Shown here piece by piece: positions 24,433 through 32,978 of a DNA stretch of 64,000 nucleotides. The stretch lies in assembly GCF_001429185.1 (NCBI RefSeq), contig NZ_LMIW01000012.1, forward strand, positions 124,606-188,605. The letters are read 5' to 3'. Source of the DNA: Terrabacter sp. Root85 (GTDB lineage: Bacteria; Actinomycetota; Actinomycetes; Actinomycetales; Dermatophilaceae). A program made the translations under genes and the position numbers. The notes under the pieces were generated by a model. That model was not told where the DNA came from. It did no database searches and worked only from the letters and a program-made list of their open reading frames with translations. The number at the start of each line of letters is the position of its first letter. Position 1 is the first letter of the stretch.

Positions 24433-25641
24433 GTGCTGCGCGTCGGAGTCACCGGAGGGATCGGGTCGGGCAAGTCCACGGTGTCGCGACGGCTGGCCGA
24501 GCTGGGCGCCCACGTCATCGACGCGGACGCGGTCGCCCGCGAGGTCGTCGAGCCGGGGGAGCCCACCCTGCAACGGATCTGGGCGCGCTTCGGGGACGCG
24601 GTCGTCCGTGACGACGGGAGCCTCGACCGGGCTGCCCTGGCCGCGATCGTCTTCCCCGACCGCGAGGCCCTCGACGCGCTCGACGCCATCACCGGACCCG
24701 CGATCGCGGCCCGCGTCGCAGAACGTCGGGCCGCCGCTCCTGACGACACCGTCTCCGTCTACGACATGCCCCTCCTCGTCGAGCGCGGGCTCTGGGTGCA
24801 CGAGCACCTCACCGTCGTCGTCGAGACCGACGTCGAGACGCGGGTGCGCCGGCTCGTCGGAGAGCGTGGCCTGGACGAGACGGACGCCCGGCACCGCATC
24901 GCCGCCCAGGCGACCGACGCCCAGCGCCGTGCGGTCGCCGACGTCGTGCTCGACAACTCCGGCACGCCCGACGACCTCGCGCGCGCCGTGGACGCCCTCT
25001 GGCACGAGCGGCTCGTGCCCTACGAGGGCAACCTCGTGACCGGCACCCGGTCACGCCGGCCGGACCTCGCGCGCGAGTGCGTCGTCGACCCCCGCGCGGA
25101 CTGGGAGCCACGCGCCGAGCGGGTCGTCGCCCGTCTCGCCGCGGCGCTCGCGCCCACCGGCGTCGCCACCGAGGTGTCGCACATCGGCTCCACGTCCGTG
25201 CAGGGACTCCTCGCCAAGGACGTCATCGACGTCCAGGTCGGGCTACGCCACCTCTCCGACGCCGACCGGGACGATGTGCTGCGGGCGCTCCGGGACGCCG
25301 GCTACGTCTTCTCCCACGGCATCCACAGCGACACGCCCCACCCGGTCGGGTCCGACCCGGCCGCATGGACCAAGCGTTTCCTCGGCGGCTGCGACCCGGG
25401 CAGCCACGTCCACGTCCACGTGCGCGAGCACGGCTCCGTGGGCTGGCGATTCGCGCTCCTGTTCCGCGACTGGCTGCGCCACGAGCCCGCCGAGCGGGAC
25501 GCGTATGCCACGGAGAAGCACCGGCTGCTCGGCCTGCACGAGGCCACCTCGGACTACGTCGTGGCCAAGGAGGCGTGGTTCGAGGGCGCGTGGCAGCGCG
25601 CGACGGACTGGGCCGAGCGCACCGGCTGGCAGCCGCGGTAG
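24433..25641 (+). CDS. coaE: Dephospho-CoA kinase with C-terminal GrpB/UPF0157 domain
   Basis: 402 residues from GTG 24433. The kinase (about 1-200) has Walker A GGIGSGKST (residues 8-16), HVIDADAVAREVV and the lid VVVETDVETRVRRLVGERGLDETDARHRIAAQ. It adds the 3'-phosphate in the last step of CoA synthesis. Residues about 225-400 are a GrpB-like UPF0157 domain with HIGSTSVQGLLAKDVIDVQV and HVHVHVREHGS. The same fusion is known in Mycobacterium CoaE, where the C-terminal domain aids folding. It begins eight bases after the preceding stop. Confidence 0.95.
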   Translation: MLRVGVTGGIGSGKSTVSRRLAELGAHVIDADAVAREVVEPGEPTLQRIWARFGDAVVRDDGSLDRAALAAIVFPDREALDALDAITGPAIAARVAERRAAAPDDTVSVYDMPLLVERGLWVHEHLTVVVETDVETRVRRLVGERGLDETDARHRIAAQATDAQRRAVADVVLDNSGTPDDLARAVDALWHERLVPYEGNLVTGTRSRRPDLARECVVDPRADWEPRAERVVARLAAALAPTGVATEVSHIGSTSVQGLLAKDVIDVQVGLRHLSDADRDDVLRALRDAGYVFSHGIHSDTPHPVGSDPAAWTKRFLGGCDPGSHVHVHVREHGSVGWRFALLFRDWLRHEPAERDAYATEKHRLLGLHEATSDYVVAKEAWFEGAWQRATDWAERTGWQPR

Positions 25642-25685
25642 GGAGCACCCGGCATACGCAGGGGGCGCTCGGTGTTGAGCGTGAC

Positions 25686-26735
25686 ATGCGTGGTGAGTAC
25701 AAGGTCCCCGGTGGAAAGCTCGTGGCGGTCGACCTCGAGGAGGTGGACGGCAGACTCGCCCGGGTGAGCGTGTCCGGCGACTTCTTCCTCGAGCCCGACG
25801 AGGCGCTCGGCGACATCAACGCAGCGCTGACGGGCATGTCCGTGGACGCCGGTGTCGAGCAGCTGGCCGGCGCCGTCACGGGCGCCCTCGCCGCCGACGT
25901 GTCGCTCATCGGCTTCACGGCCGAGTCGATCGGCATCGCGATCCGCCGTGCCCTCGGCAAGGCGACGGGGTGGGACGACCACGCCTTCGACGTCATCCCG
26001 GCGCGCGTGCTCGACCCAGCGCTGCACGTCGCGCTCGACGAGGTCATCGCCCGCGAGGTCGCGGCGGGGGAGCGGCCGCCGACGCTGCGCTTCTGGGACT
26101 GGGACAGCCCACTCGTCGTCATCGGCTCGTTCCAGTCGGTCCGCAACGAGGTCGACCCCGACGGGGCCGAACGCCACGGCATCGACGTCGTGCGGCGCGT
26201 CTCCGGGGGCGGCGCCATGTTCATGGAGCCCGGCAACACCATCACGTACTCGCTCGTCGTGCCCACCTCCCTCGTCGAGGGACTGAGCTTCGAGCGGTCC
26301 TACTCCTTCCTCGACGAGTGGGTCATCGAGGCACTCGCCGACGTCGGCGTGACGGCCCACTTCGTGCCGCTCAACGACATCGCGAGCGACCACGGCAAGA
26401 TCGGCGGCGCCGCGCAGAAGCGCTTCGCGTCGGGCGCGGTCCTGCACCACGTGACGATGGCCTACGACATCGACGCGGACAAGATGCTCGAGGTGCTGCG
26501 GATCGGCCGCGAGAAGATGAGCGACAAGGGCACGAAGTCGGCCAACAAGCGCGTCGACCCGATGCGCTCGCAGACCGGGATGACGCGGGACGCGATCCTC
26601 GAGTCGTTCGCGGCGTCGTTCGCCCGGCGCTACCGGACGACGGTCTCCGACTACACCGACGCCGAGCTCGCCGAGGCCCAGCGTCTCGTCGACGAGAAGT
26701 TCGCGACCCCGGGGTGGACCCACCGCGTCCCGTGA
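25686..26735 (+). CDS. Lipoate-protein ligase A family protein with N-terminal accessory domain
   Basis: 349 residues. The catalytic lipoate/biotin ligase domain (about 100-340) has RRVSGGGAMF (170-179), SFQSVRNEV and SDHGKIGGAAQKR, with the conserved Lys238 that holds the acyl-adenylate. The first 90 residues (YKVPGGKLVAVDLEEVDGRLARVSVSGDFFLEP) match the accessory domain that follows the catalytic domain in E. coli LplA; here it comes first. It would attach scavenged lipoate to 2-oxoacid dehydrogenases or glycine cleavage H protein. The start at ATG 25686 has no clear ribosome site. Confidence 0.87.
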   Translation: MRGEYKVPGGKLVAVDLEEVDGRLARVSVSGDFFLEPDEALGDINAALTGMSVDAGVEQLAGAVTGALAADVSLIGFTAESIGIAIRRALGKATGWDDHAFDVIPARVLDPALHVALDEVIAREVAAGERPPTLRFWDWDSPLVVIGSFQSVRNEVDPDGAERHGIDVVRRVSGGGAMFMEPGNTITYSLVVPTSLVEGLSFERSYSFLDEWVIEALADVGVTAHFVPLNDIASDHGKIGGAAQKRFASGAVLHHVTMAYDIDADKMLEVLRIGREKMSDKGTKSANKRVDPMRSQTGMTRDAILESFAASFARRYRTTVSDYTDAELAEAQRLVDEKFATPGWTHRVP

Positions 26736-26812
26736 TGTCGAGACCGGCGTGTCCGCTCCGACGTCCCTCCCGAGGCGGCAGACTGGCCGCCCGCGAACCG
26801 AAGGGACATCCC

Positions 26813-27196
26813 ATGAAGTACGTCATCCTCATCCACTCCAACCCGCAGCCCTGGGGCCACCCGACGGGTGCCTTCATGCCCGAGGCGCTCGCCCGCCCGC
26901 AGGAGGAGCGCGACGCCGGTGGTGCGGCCTTCGACGCGATGCTCGAGGAGCTGTCGAAGAGCGGAGAGCTCAAGGGCGGTGAGGCGCTCGGCGCCCCCGC
27001 CTCGGCACGGATCTACCGCTGGTCGGAGAGTGGGACCGTCTCGACGGACGGGCCGTACGCCGAGAGCAAGGAGCACCTCGCGGGCTTCTTCCTGCTCGAC
27101 GTGGCGTCCCGGGAGCGCGCGGAGGAGCTCGCCGTGAACTTCGCGGGGCCGGGCGACACCGTCGAGCTCCGCCCCGCCTACGTCTGGGAGGAGTAG
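26813..27196 (+). CDS. YCII-family (DGPF) protein
   Basis: 127 residues. MKYVILIHSNP at the N-terminus and the TDGPYAESKEHLAGFFLLDVASRERAEELA block near residue 80 are the DGPF/YCII signature. Such proteins are small ferredoxin-like-fold enzymes of uncertain function, often beside ECF sigma factors, but none is seen here. AAGGGA precedes the ATG at 26813. Confidence 0.88.
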   Translation: MKYVILIHSNPQPWGHPTGAFMPEALARPQEERDAGGAAFDAMLEELSKSGELKGGEALGAPASARIYRWSESGTVSTDGPYAESKEHLAGFFLLDVASRERAEELAVNFAGPGDTVELRPAYVWEE

Positions 27197-27207
27197 GCGA
27201 GTGGGCG

Positions 27208-27230
27208 CTGTCGGTCGTGCGACGTACGGT
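27208..27230 (+). promoter_or_regulatory. PafBC-type (RecA-independent) promoter of uvrB, leaderless
   Basis: CTGTCGGTC (27208-27216), eight bases, then TACGGT (27225-27230). This matches the mycobacterial RecA-independent DNA-damage promoter TTGTCRGTG-N8-TAnnnT at 7 of 9 upstream positions with exact spacing. The ATG at 27237 is six bases past the -10 box, so the message is leaderless. Confidence 0.78.
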
Positions 27231-27236
27231 TGAGCC

Positions 27237-29351
27237 ATGCGTCCCACGACCGACCTCCAGCGCACGGTGGCACCCTTCGAGGTGATCTCCGAGTACACCC
27301 CGAGCGGTGACCAGCCCACGGCGATCGCCGAGCTCGCGAAGCGCGTCCGGGCCGGCGACACCGACACCGTGCTGCTCGGTGCCACCGGCACCGGCAAGTC
27401 GGCGACGACGGCCTGGCTCATCGAGCAGGTCCAGCGGCCGACCCTCGTCATGGCGCCCAACAAGACGCTCGCCGCGCAGCTGGCCAACGAGTTCCGCGAG
27501 CTGCTGCCCAACAACGCCGTCGAGTACTTCGTCAGCTATTACGACTACTACCAGCCCGAGGCGTACATCCCGCAGACGGACACCTACATCGAGAAGGACA
27601 GCTCGGTCAACGACGAGGTCGAGCGGCTGCGGCACTCGGCGACCAACTCGCTGCTGACCCGGCGTGACGTCATCGTCGTCGCCTCGGTGTCGTGCATCTA
27701 CGGCCTCGGCACGCCCCAGGAGTACGTCGACCGGATGGCCCGGCTCAAGGTCGGCCAGGAGGTCGTGCGCGACGACCTGCTCCGGCGCTTCGTCGAGATG
27801 CAGTACACCCGCAACGACCTCGCCTTCACCCGCGGCACCTTCCGCGTCAGGGGCGACACCGTCGAGATCATCCCCGTCTACGAGGAGCTCGCGATCCGCA
27901 TCGAGTTCTTCGGCGACGAGATCGAGCGCATCTACACCCTGCACCCCGTGACCGGCGAGGTCGTCAACGAGGAGCAGGAGATGTACGTCTTCCCGGCGTC
28001 GCACTACGTCGCCGGCCCCGAGCGGATGGAGCGGGCGATCCGCGGCATCGAGCTCGAGCTCGAGGACCAGCTGGCCCTCTTCGAGAAGCAGGGCAAGCTC
28101 CTCGAGGCCCAGCGCCTGCGCATGCGCACGACCTACGACCTCGAGATGATGCGGCAGGTCGGCTTCTGCAACGGCATCGAGAACTACAGCCGCCACATCG
28201 ACGGCCGCACGTCCGGCTCGGCCCCGAACTGCCTCATCGACTACTTCCCGGAGGACTTCCTCCTCGTCCTCGACGAGTCGCACCAGACGGTGCCGCAGAT
28301 CGGCGCGATGTACGAAGGCGACATGTCCCGCAAGCGGATGCTCGTCGAGCACGGCTTCCGTCTCCCGAGCGCCATGGACAACCGGCCGCTGAAGTGGGAG
28401 GAGTTCCTCGAGCGCATCGGGCAGACGGTCTACCTCTCGGCGACACCGGGGGAGTACGAGCTGGCCAAGTCCGGACCGCCGGTCGAGCAGATCATCCGAC
28501 CCACCGGTCTCATCGACCCCCAGGTCGTGCTCAAGCCGACCAAGGGCCAGATCGACGACCTCATGCACGAGATCCAGGAGCGCACCAAGCGCAACGAGCG
28601 CGTCCTCGTCACGACCCTGACGAAGAAGATGGCCGAGGACCTCACCGACTACCTCCTCGACAAGGGCATCCGGGTCCGCTACCTCCACAGCGACATCGAC
28701 ACGCTGCGGCGGGTCGAGCTGCTCCGCGAGCTGCGCAGCGGCGTCTTCGACGTCCTCGTCGGCATCAACCTGCTCCGCGAGGGCCTCGACCTGCCCGAGG
28801 TCTCGCTCGTCTCGATCCTCGACGCGGACAAGGAGGGCTTCCTCCGCTCGGCCCGGTCCCTCATCCAGACGATCGGACGCGCGGCCCGAAACGTGTCCGG
28901 CCAGGTGCACATGTATGCCGACAAGATCACTCCGTCGATGGAGCAGGCCCTCGACGAGACCAACCGGCGCCGCGAGAAGCAGATCGCCTACAACACCGAG
29001 CACGGCATCGACCCGACGCCGCTGCGCAAGAAGATCGCCGACATCACCGACCTGCTCGAGCGTGAGGACGCCGACACGCAGGAGCTGCTCGGCTCCGGGC
29101 GCATGCAGTCCCGCGGCAAGAGCGGCGCCGGTCGTGGCGCCATGGCCGCCGACGTCGGGGTGTCCGCCGGTGGCACGACCAACCGCCCGGCCGACATGGC
29201 GGCGGCCGACCTCGCCGGGCTCATCCAGGAGCTCACGACCCAGATGCACCAGGCGGCGACCGAGCTGCACTTCGAGCTCGCCGCGCGCCTGCGCGACGAG
29301 ATCGGCGACCTCAAGAAGGAGCTGCGGCAGATGAGTGCCGCGACGCGGTGA
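27237..29351 (+). CDS. uvrB: Excinuclease ABC subunit B
   Basis: 704 residues, usual length. Walker A GATGTGKS (48-55), the beta-hairpin motif [21 protein letters not shown] (about 102-122) that clamps DNA strands, the DEAD-like LDESHQT, helicase motifs [17 protein letters not shown], and the C-terminal UVR domain ([22 protein letters not shown]) are all present. UvrB verifies damage delivered by UvrA and recruits UvrC. Its promoter carries a PafBC-type damage motif. The start is a leaderless ATG. Confidence 0.99.
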   Translation: MRPTTDLQRTVAPFEVISEYTPSGDQPTAIAELAKRVRAGDTDTVLLGATGTGKSATTAWLIEQVQRPTLVMAPNKTLAAQLANEFRELLPNNAVEYFVSYYDYYQPEAYIPQTDTYIEKDSSVNDEVERLRHSATNSLLTRRDVIVVASVSCIYGLGTPQEYVDRMARLKVGQEVVRDDLLRRFVEMQYTRNDLAFTRGTFRVRGDTVEIIPVYEELAIRIEFFGDEIERIYTLHPVTGEVVNEEQEMYVFPASHYVAGPERMERAIRGIELELEDQLALFEKQGKLLEAQRLRMRTTYDLEMMRQVGFCNGIENYSRHIDGRTSGSAPNCLIDYFPEDFLLVLDESHQTVPQIGAMYEGDMSRKRMLVEHGFRLPSAMDNRPLKWEEFLERIGQTVYLSATPGEYELAKSGPPVEQIIRPTGLIDPQVVLKPTKGQIDDLMHEIQERTKRNERVLVTTLTKKMAEDLTDYLLDKGIRVRYLHSDIDTLRRVELLRELRSGVFDVLVGINLLREGLDLPEVSLVSILDADKEGFLRSARSLIQTIGRAARNVSGQVHMYADKITPSMEQALDETNRRREKQIAYNTEHGIDPTPLRKKIADITDLLEREDADTQELLGSGRMQSRGKSGAGRGAMAADVGVSAGGTTNRPADMAAADLAGLIQELTTQMHQAATELHFELAARLRDEIGDLKKELRQMSAATR

Positions 29352-29390
29352 TGTCCCGTGATGGCTCGGTGACGGCTCGGTGACGGCCCC

Positions 29391-29756
29391 GTGGTGACCC
29401 AGGGTCCCGGCGTGGCGGCACGGCTCCGCGCGGCCGCCCTCGCGCTGCCCGGGGCGTGGGAGGACTCGCCGTGGGACGGCGACACCGTCGCCAAGGTCGG
29501 CGACAAGATCTTCGTCTTCCTCGGCGACGACTCGATCGGGGTCAAGAGCGCCCGCAGCCGCACCGAGGCCGACGAGTGGCTGCTCCGCTACCCCGACGAC
29601 GCCTCGGTCATGGCCTACATCGGCCGGCACGGATGGAACACCCTGCGCACGACGGGGGCGATCGACCCCGACGAGCTCCTCGAGGCGATCGAGACCTCCT
29701 ACGAGATCGTCGTCTCGGGCCTGCCGCGCGGCAGGCGCCCCGGGACGGTCGGCTGA
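29391..29756 (+). CDS. MmcQ/YjbR-family protein
   Basis: 121 residues with the YjbR-type double-wing fold signature: LPGAWEDSPWDGDTVAKVGDKIFVFL, WLLRYPDDASVMAYIGRHGWNTLRTTGAIDPDELLEAIETSYEIVVSGLP. Function is unknown; some members bind DNA. GTG at 29391 or 29394 are equally possible starts. It lies 39 bases after uvrB in a stretch with short repeats of GGCTCGGTGAC. Confidence 0.85.
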   Translation: MVTQGPGVAARLRAAALALPGAWEDSPWDGDTVAKVGDKIFVFLGDDSIGVKSARSRTEADEWLLRYPDDASVMAYIGRHGWNTLRTTGAIDPDELLEAIETSYEIVVSGLPRGRRPGTVG

Positions 29757-29840
29757 GCGCCATGCGACCCGCCACCCGTCGTGCTCACGGGGCGGACCGA
29801 TTTGAGGAGCGCCGCTCGGAGTGAAAGACTCAGGCGTTCA

Positions 29841-29946
29841 CGGAGGGGAGTATCCCCGACACGACGGGCTCGTCATCACGGAGTGGGTCTCACCGCCGCT
29901 CCCGGTCCCGTCGGTCCGGCACCACGCCGGGCGGGAGAGACCTCCG
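29841..29946 (+). promoter_or_regulatory. yybP-ykoY family (manganese) riboswitch
   Basis: CGGAGG (29841-29846) pairs with CCTCCG (29941-29946) as P1. Inside lie the conserved GGGGAGTATCCCC, a CGTCATCAC block, an internal CCGGC/GCCGG hairpin and GAGAGACCTCCG at the 3' edge, as in the yybP-ykoY class that senses Mn2+. The downstream gene is a TerC/Alx-type exporter, the commonest partner of this riboswitch. The class call is from recalled consensus; a covariance scan would confirm it. Confidence 0.88.
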
Positions 29947-29970
29947 GTTACTGCTCTGGTGACCGGAAGG
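29944..29970 (+). promoter_or_regulatory. Expression platform: RBS-masking hairpin competing with P1
   Basis: CCGGTTA (29944-29950) can pair with TGACCGG (29960-29966), including one G-U pair. Its 5' arm uses bases of the riboswitch P1 and its 3' arm covers the start of the ribosome site GGAAGG (29965-29970) ahead of ATG 29979. The two structures exclude each other, so metal-bound P1 would free the ribosome site and turn translation on (inference). Confidence 0.68.
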
Positions 29971-29978
29971 TTGTGCCC

Positions 29979-31094
29979 ATGAACGTTCCCGTGTGGGGTT
30001 GGTTCCTCACCATCGGTCTGATGACCGTGTTCCTCGCCGTCGACGTCTTCGTCATCGCACGACGACCCCACGTCCCGTCGATGGCCGAGGCCGGCAGGCA
30101 CCTGGCCTTCTTCGTCGCCCTCGCCGTGCTCTTCGGACTCTTCATCTGGTTCGAGTGGGGCGGGCAGTACGCCGGGGAGTTCTACGCCGGTTGGCTCACC
30201 GAGTACTCGTTGTCCGTCGACAACCTCTTCGTCTTCCTGCTCATCATGGGCAGCTTCAAGGTGCCGAAGAAGCTCCAGCAGTCGGCGCTCATGGTCGGAA
30301 TCGTCATCGCGATCATCCTGCGCGGCATCTTCATCGGGCTCGGCGCCGTCGTCATCAACGCGTACGCGTGGGTCTTCTACATCTTCGGCGCCTTCCTCGT
30401 CTACACGGCGATCAAGCTCGCGACCGGCGGGGAGAGCGACGACGACGAGTACCACGAGAACCGCTTCCTGCTCTGGGTCGAGAAGCGCTTCCCGGCGACC
30501 AAGGAGTGGCACGGCACGAGCCTGACGGTGATCGAGAACGGCAAGCGCCTCATCACCCCGATGCTCATCGTCATCCTGGCCCTGGGTACGACCGACCTGC
30601 TCTTCGCACTCGACTCGATCCCGGCGATCTACGGCCTGACCAACGAGCCGTACCTCGTCCTGACGGCCAACATCTTCGCCCTGATGGGACTGCGTCAGCT
30701 CTACTTCCTCATCGGCGGCCTGCTCAAGAAGCTCGTCTACCTCAGCATCGGCCTCGCGGTCCTGCTCGCCTTCATCGGCGTCAAGCTCGTCATGCACGCG
30801 ATGCACGAGAACAATTTGCCGTTCATCAACGGCGGCCAGCCGATCGAGAGCGTCCCCGACATCCCGATCATCGTCTCGCTCGGTGCGATCGTCCTGATCC
30901 TCGGCGTCACCACCGTCGCGAGCCTCTGGAAGTCCAGCCGGGACGCGAAGCTCGAGGCCGCGAACGGCACTGCCGCCGTCGACGGGGTCGCGGAGGGCGA
31001 CACCGAGGCTCCCGACGTGGCCCGGGACGCCTCCGCCGGGCGCCCGGCCGAGGAAGGCATGACCACTCCCCGCGCCAGGCACGACCAGCGCTGA
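29979..31094 (+). CDS. TerC/Alx-family membrane protein, probable Mn2+ exporter
   Basis: 371 residues. Seven or more membrane segments; the family motifs SLSVDNLFVFLLIMG (about 73-87) and GTTDLLFALDSIPAIYGLTNEPYLVLTANIFALMGLRQLYFL (about 205-246) keep the acidic residues thought to bind metal. A cytoplasmic, Ala/Asp-rich tail of about 50 residues ends the protein. Although often labelled tellurium resistance, TerC/Alx proteins export manganese, partly to metallate secreted enzymes. The upstream Mn riboswitch supports that role. ATG 29979 follows GGAAGG. Confidence 0.92.
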   Translation: MNVPVWGWFLTIGLMTVFLAVDVFVIARRPHVPSMAEAGRHLAFFVALAVLFGLFIWFEWGGQYAGEFYAGWLTEYSLSVDNLFVFLLIMGSFKVPKKLQQSALMVGIVIAIILRGIFIGLGAVVINAYAWVFYIFGAFLVYTAIKLATGGESDDDEYHENRFLLWVEKRFPATKEWHGTSLTVIENGKRLITPMLIVILALGTTDLLFALDSIPAIYGLTNEPYLVLTANIFALMGLRQLYFLIGGLLKKLVYLSIGLAVLLAFIGVKLVMHAMHENNLPFINGGQPIESVPDIPIIVSLGAIVLILGVTTVASLWKSSRDAKLEAANGTAAVDGVAEGDTEAPDVARDASAGRPAEEGMTTPRARHDQR

Positions 31095-31107
31095 CGTATG
31101 CCGTCAC

Positions 31108-31142
31108 GACGCGCCGTCGACCACCCGGCCGGCGGGCGCGTC
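31108..31142. terminator. Possible terminator between convergent terC and VOC genes
   Basis: GACGCGCC (31108-31115) pairs with GGCGCGTC (31135-31142) across a 19-base GC-rich loop. It has no T-run and could serve either strand. Confidence 0.4.
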
Positions 31143-31215
31143 ACGTCGGGGCGCCCGGACGCCTCCTCCGTCGGGCATTGGCAGCGCCCCTGCGTCGACG
31201 GGAAGGACGCTGGCA

Positions 31216-31653
31216 TCACGTGCCCTTGAGCTCCTGGGCCAGCATGACGATGATGCCGCTGGGTCCGCGGACGTAGGTCAGCGTGTAGACGTCCTCGTAG
31301 GTCGCCACGCCGCGCAGCGGATGGCACCCGTGCCGTGCAGCAATCGCGAGAGCCTCGTCGATGTCGTCGACCGAGAAGGCGACCCGGTGCATCCCGATCT
31401 CGTTGGGCAGGGTGGGCGTCGTCGCGATGGCGATGGGGTGGATGTACTCGAAGAGCTCGAGGCGACCATGCCCGTCCGGCGTCTGGAGCATGGCGATCCT
31501 GGCGTGGTTGCCATCGAGTCCCACGGCGGTGTCGGTCCACTCGCCGCTGACCGTGTCCCGACCGACCACCGTCAGTCCGAGGTCGGTGAAGAAGGCGATC
31601 GCCGCCTCCAGGTCGTCCACCGCGATGCCGACGTTCTCGAGCTTGATGGGCAT
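31216..31653 (-). CDS. VOC-family (glyoxalase-like) protein
   Basis: 145 residues with two beta-alpha-beta-beta-beta units: LENVGIAVDDLEAAIAFFTDLGLTVVGRD at the N-terminus and MHRVAFSVDDIDEALAIAARHGC near residue 90. This is the vicinal-oxygen-chelate fold of glyoxalases, dioxygenases and resistance proteins; the specific reaction is not evident. The start at 31653 lies six bases after a TACCGT -10 box (31660-31665, minus strand), indicating a leaderless message. The frame is open further upstream but without a likely start. Confidence 0.88.
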   Translation of the reverse strand: MPIKLENVGIAVDDLEAAIAFFTDLGLTVVGRDTVSGEWTDTAVGLDGNHARIAMLQTPDGHGRLELFEYIHPIAIATTPTLPNEIGMHRVAFSVDDIDEALAIAARHGCHPLRGVATYEDVYTLTYVRGPSGIIVMLAQELKGT

Positions 31654-31659
31654 GATGCG

Positions 31660-31665
31660 ACGGTA
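31660..31665 (-). promoter_or_regulatory. -10 box of the VOC gene (leaderless)
   Basis: TACCGT on the minus strand, six bases before the ATG at 31653. No clear -35 box. Confidence 0.55.
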
Positions 31666-31858
31666 CCGAGGCGCGCTGTCGCGATCGTCGCGCCGAGCCC
31701 GACGATGTCGAGATCGACGCGGCTCCTGCGTTCCTCGGCAGCCGAGCGGGCCGGACGCAGCCTGCCGCCGGAGGAGGTCCAGCACGCGGACCACCGTCCG
31801 TGACCACCGCTCCCGGGATTGCCTCCTGACGTTCCCGCCCGTGGGCGTTGGCCGCGGG

Positions 31859-31864
31859 TAGGGT
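31859..31864 (+). promoter_or_regulatory. -10 box of the secreted-protein gene
   Basis: TAGGGT on the plus strand, giving a leader of about 40 nt with the ribosome site AGGGGAA (around 31900-31906) before ATG 31911. No good -35 hexamer is visible. Confidence 0.5.
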
Positions 31865-31910
31865 CCGAGCATCGGGGGAAGAGGTCCTCCGACGACGACA
31901 GGGGAACCTC

Positions 31911-32840
31911 ATGAGGACACGACTGCGCACCGCCGCCGCTGGGCTCGCGCTGACGCTCGCATCGACGCTCGGCGTCGTCGCCGCATCGCCGGCCACGGCT
32001 GCCGACCCGGTCGGCTTCGCCAAGGTCAGCAGCTGCGCCGACCCGCAGCTCAACGCGTTCGACAACTGGTCGGGCCACACGCTCGGCGCCTACAAGGACA
32101 CCAACTGGGTGCCGCAGGGGATGACGTACGACTCCGCCGGCGACTACCTGTACGTCTCGATGTACCACCGTGACGCCGCCGAGGTGCCGCGCGTCGTCGT
32201 CTACAAGCGCTCGACGTCCGCGTGGGCCAAGACCATCGAGCTGAGCGGCGTTCCCAAGACGGGACATGCAGGCGGTCTCACGATCGGGCGCGGCAACCTC
32301 TACGTCGCCGACAGCGTCGGCGGTGCGCGGATCTACCGCATCCCGATCGACCGCATCCGTGCCGTGCCCGCCGGCACGCGCAAGGCCGTCGGCTACGCCG
32401 CGCGATACACCTTGAACAGCCTGACGCGGGCGTCGTACGTCGACTACGACGGTGGCTCTCTCTTCGTCGGCGACTTCTACAACAACGTCATGCGTCGCTA
32501 CCCGACGTCCGCCGCGGGCGTCGTGACGCTGACCCCCAACGCGTCCTACTCCACCCCGACCATCGTCCAGGGCGTGCAGGTCACGAGCAGCCGATTCGTC
32601 TTCAGCCGCTCGTGGGGTCGGGACAACCTGAGCAAGGTCACGACGCAGGTGCGGTCGACGGGTGCGCGCACGAGCCACAACACGCTGCCGATGATGGAAG
32701 GGATCGTCTGGGCGCCGCAGTCGGCGGGCTCCTCGGTCAACCGTCTCTACTCCGTCTTCGAGTCGACGTCCAAGGAGTACGCCGACTCCAACTGCCGCAC
32801 CCACGCCATCTGGAGTGCCTCCAGCGGCTACATCCTCTGA
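31911..32840 (+). CDS. Secreted protein, probable beta-propeller
   Basis: 309 residues. The signal peptide (MRTRLRTAAAGLALTLASTL..., cleavage near SPATA-AD, about residue 29) exports it by Sec. The mature part has repeated short strands of propeller type (WVPQGMTYDSAGDYLYVSMYH, GGLTIGRGNLYVADSVGGARIYRIPID, YVDYDGGSLFVGDFYNNVMRRY). Two Cys (SSCAD near residue 36 and DSNCRTH near residue 297) could join the ends. I do not recognise a family or an active site. ATG 31911 follows AGGGGAA. Confidence 0.8.
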   Translation: MRTRLRTAAAGLALTLASTLGVVAASPATAADPVGFAKVSSCADPQLNAFDNWSGHTLGAYKDTNWVPQGMTYDSAGDYLYVSMYHRDAAEVPRVVVYKRSTSAWAKTIELSGVPKTGHAGGLTIGRGNLYVADSVGGARIYRIPIDRIRAVPAGTRKAVGYAARYTLNSLTRASYVDYDGGSLFVGDFYNNVMRRYPTSAAGVVTLTPNASYSTPTIVQGVQVTSSRFVFSRSWGRDNLSKVTTQVRSTGARTSHNTLPMMEGIVWAPQSAGSSVNRLYSVFESTSKEYADSNCRTHAIWSASSGYIL

Positions 32841-32845
32841 CCTGC

Positions 32846-32894
32846 GGCGCGTCCCCCCTGTCGCCGTCCGCACGTGTGACAGGGGGGAGGCGCC
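32846..32894 (+). terminator. Terminator after the secreted-protein gene
   Basis: TCCCCCCTGTC (32852-32862) pairs with GACAGGGGGGA (32878-32888), extended by GGCGC (32846-32850) with GCGCC (32890-32894). It begins five bases after the stop and sits between convergent genes. Confidence 0.85.
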
Positions 32895-32936
32895 GGTTCC
32901 AGAGTCGGCCGAGGCCGCCAAGGACGACAGCCGTCC

Positions 32937-32972
32937 GACCGCTCCGACCGCTCCGACAGCCCCGACAGCCCG
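32937..32972. repeat. Four 9-bp tandem repeats
   Basis: Two copies of GACCGCTCC are followed by two of GACAGCCCC/G, at 32937, 32946, 32955 and 32964, ending just before the MFS gene's stop. It is a small, impure array with no evident role. Confidence 0.8.
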
Positions 32973-32978
32973 GAGTCG

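Noticed and set aside
29391-29400. Separate small gene in the repeated GGCTCGGTGAC stretch before the YjbR gene
   Set aside because: The repeat is only two copies between uvrB and the next start, with no frame of its own.
26970-29630. 886-codon minus-strand frame opposite uvrB
   Set aside because: Antisense shadow of uvrB; it covers conserved uvrB motifs and has no family similarity.
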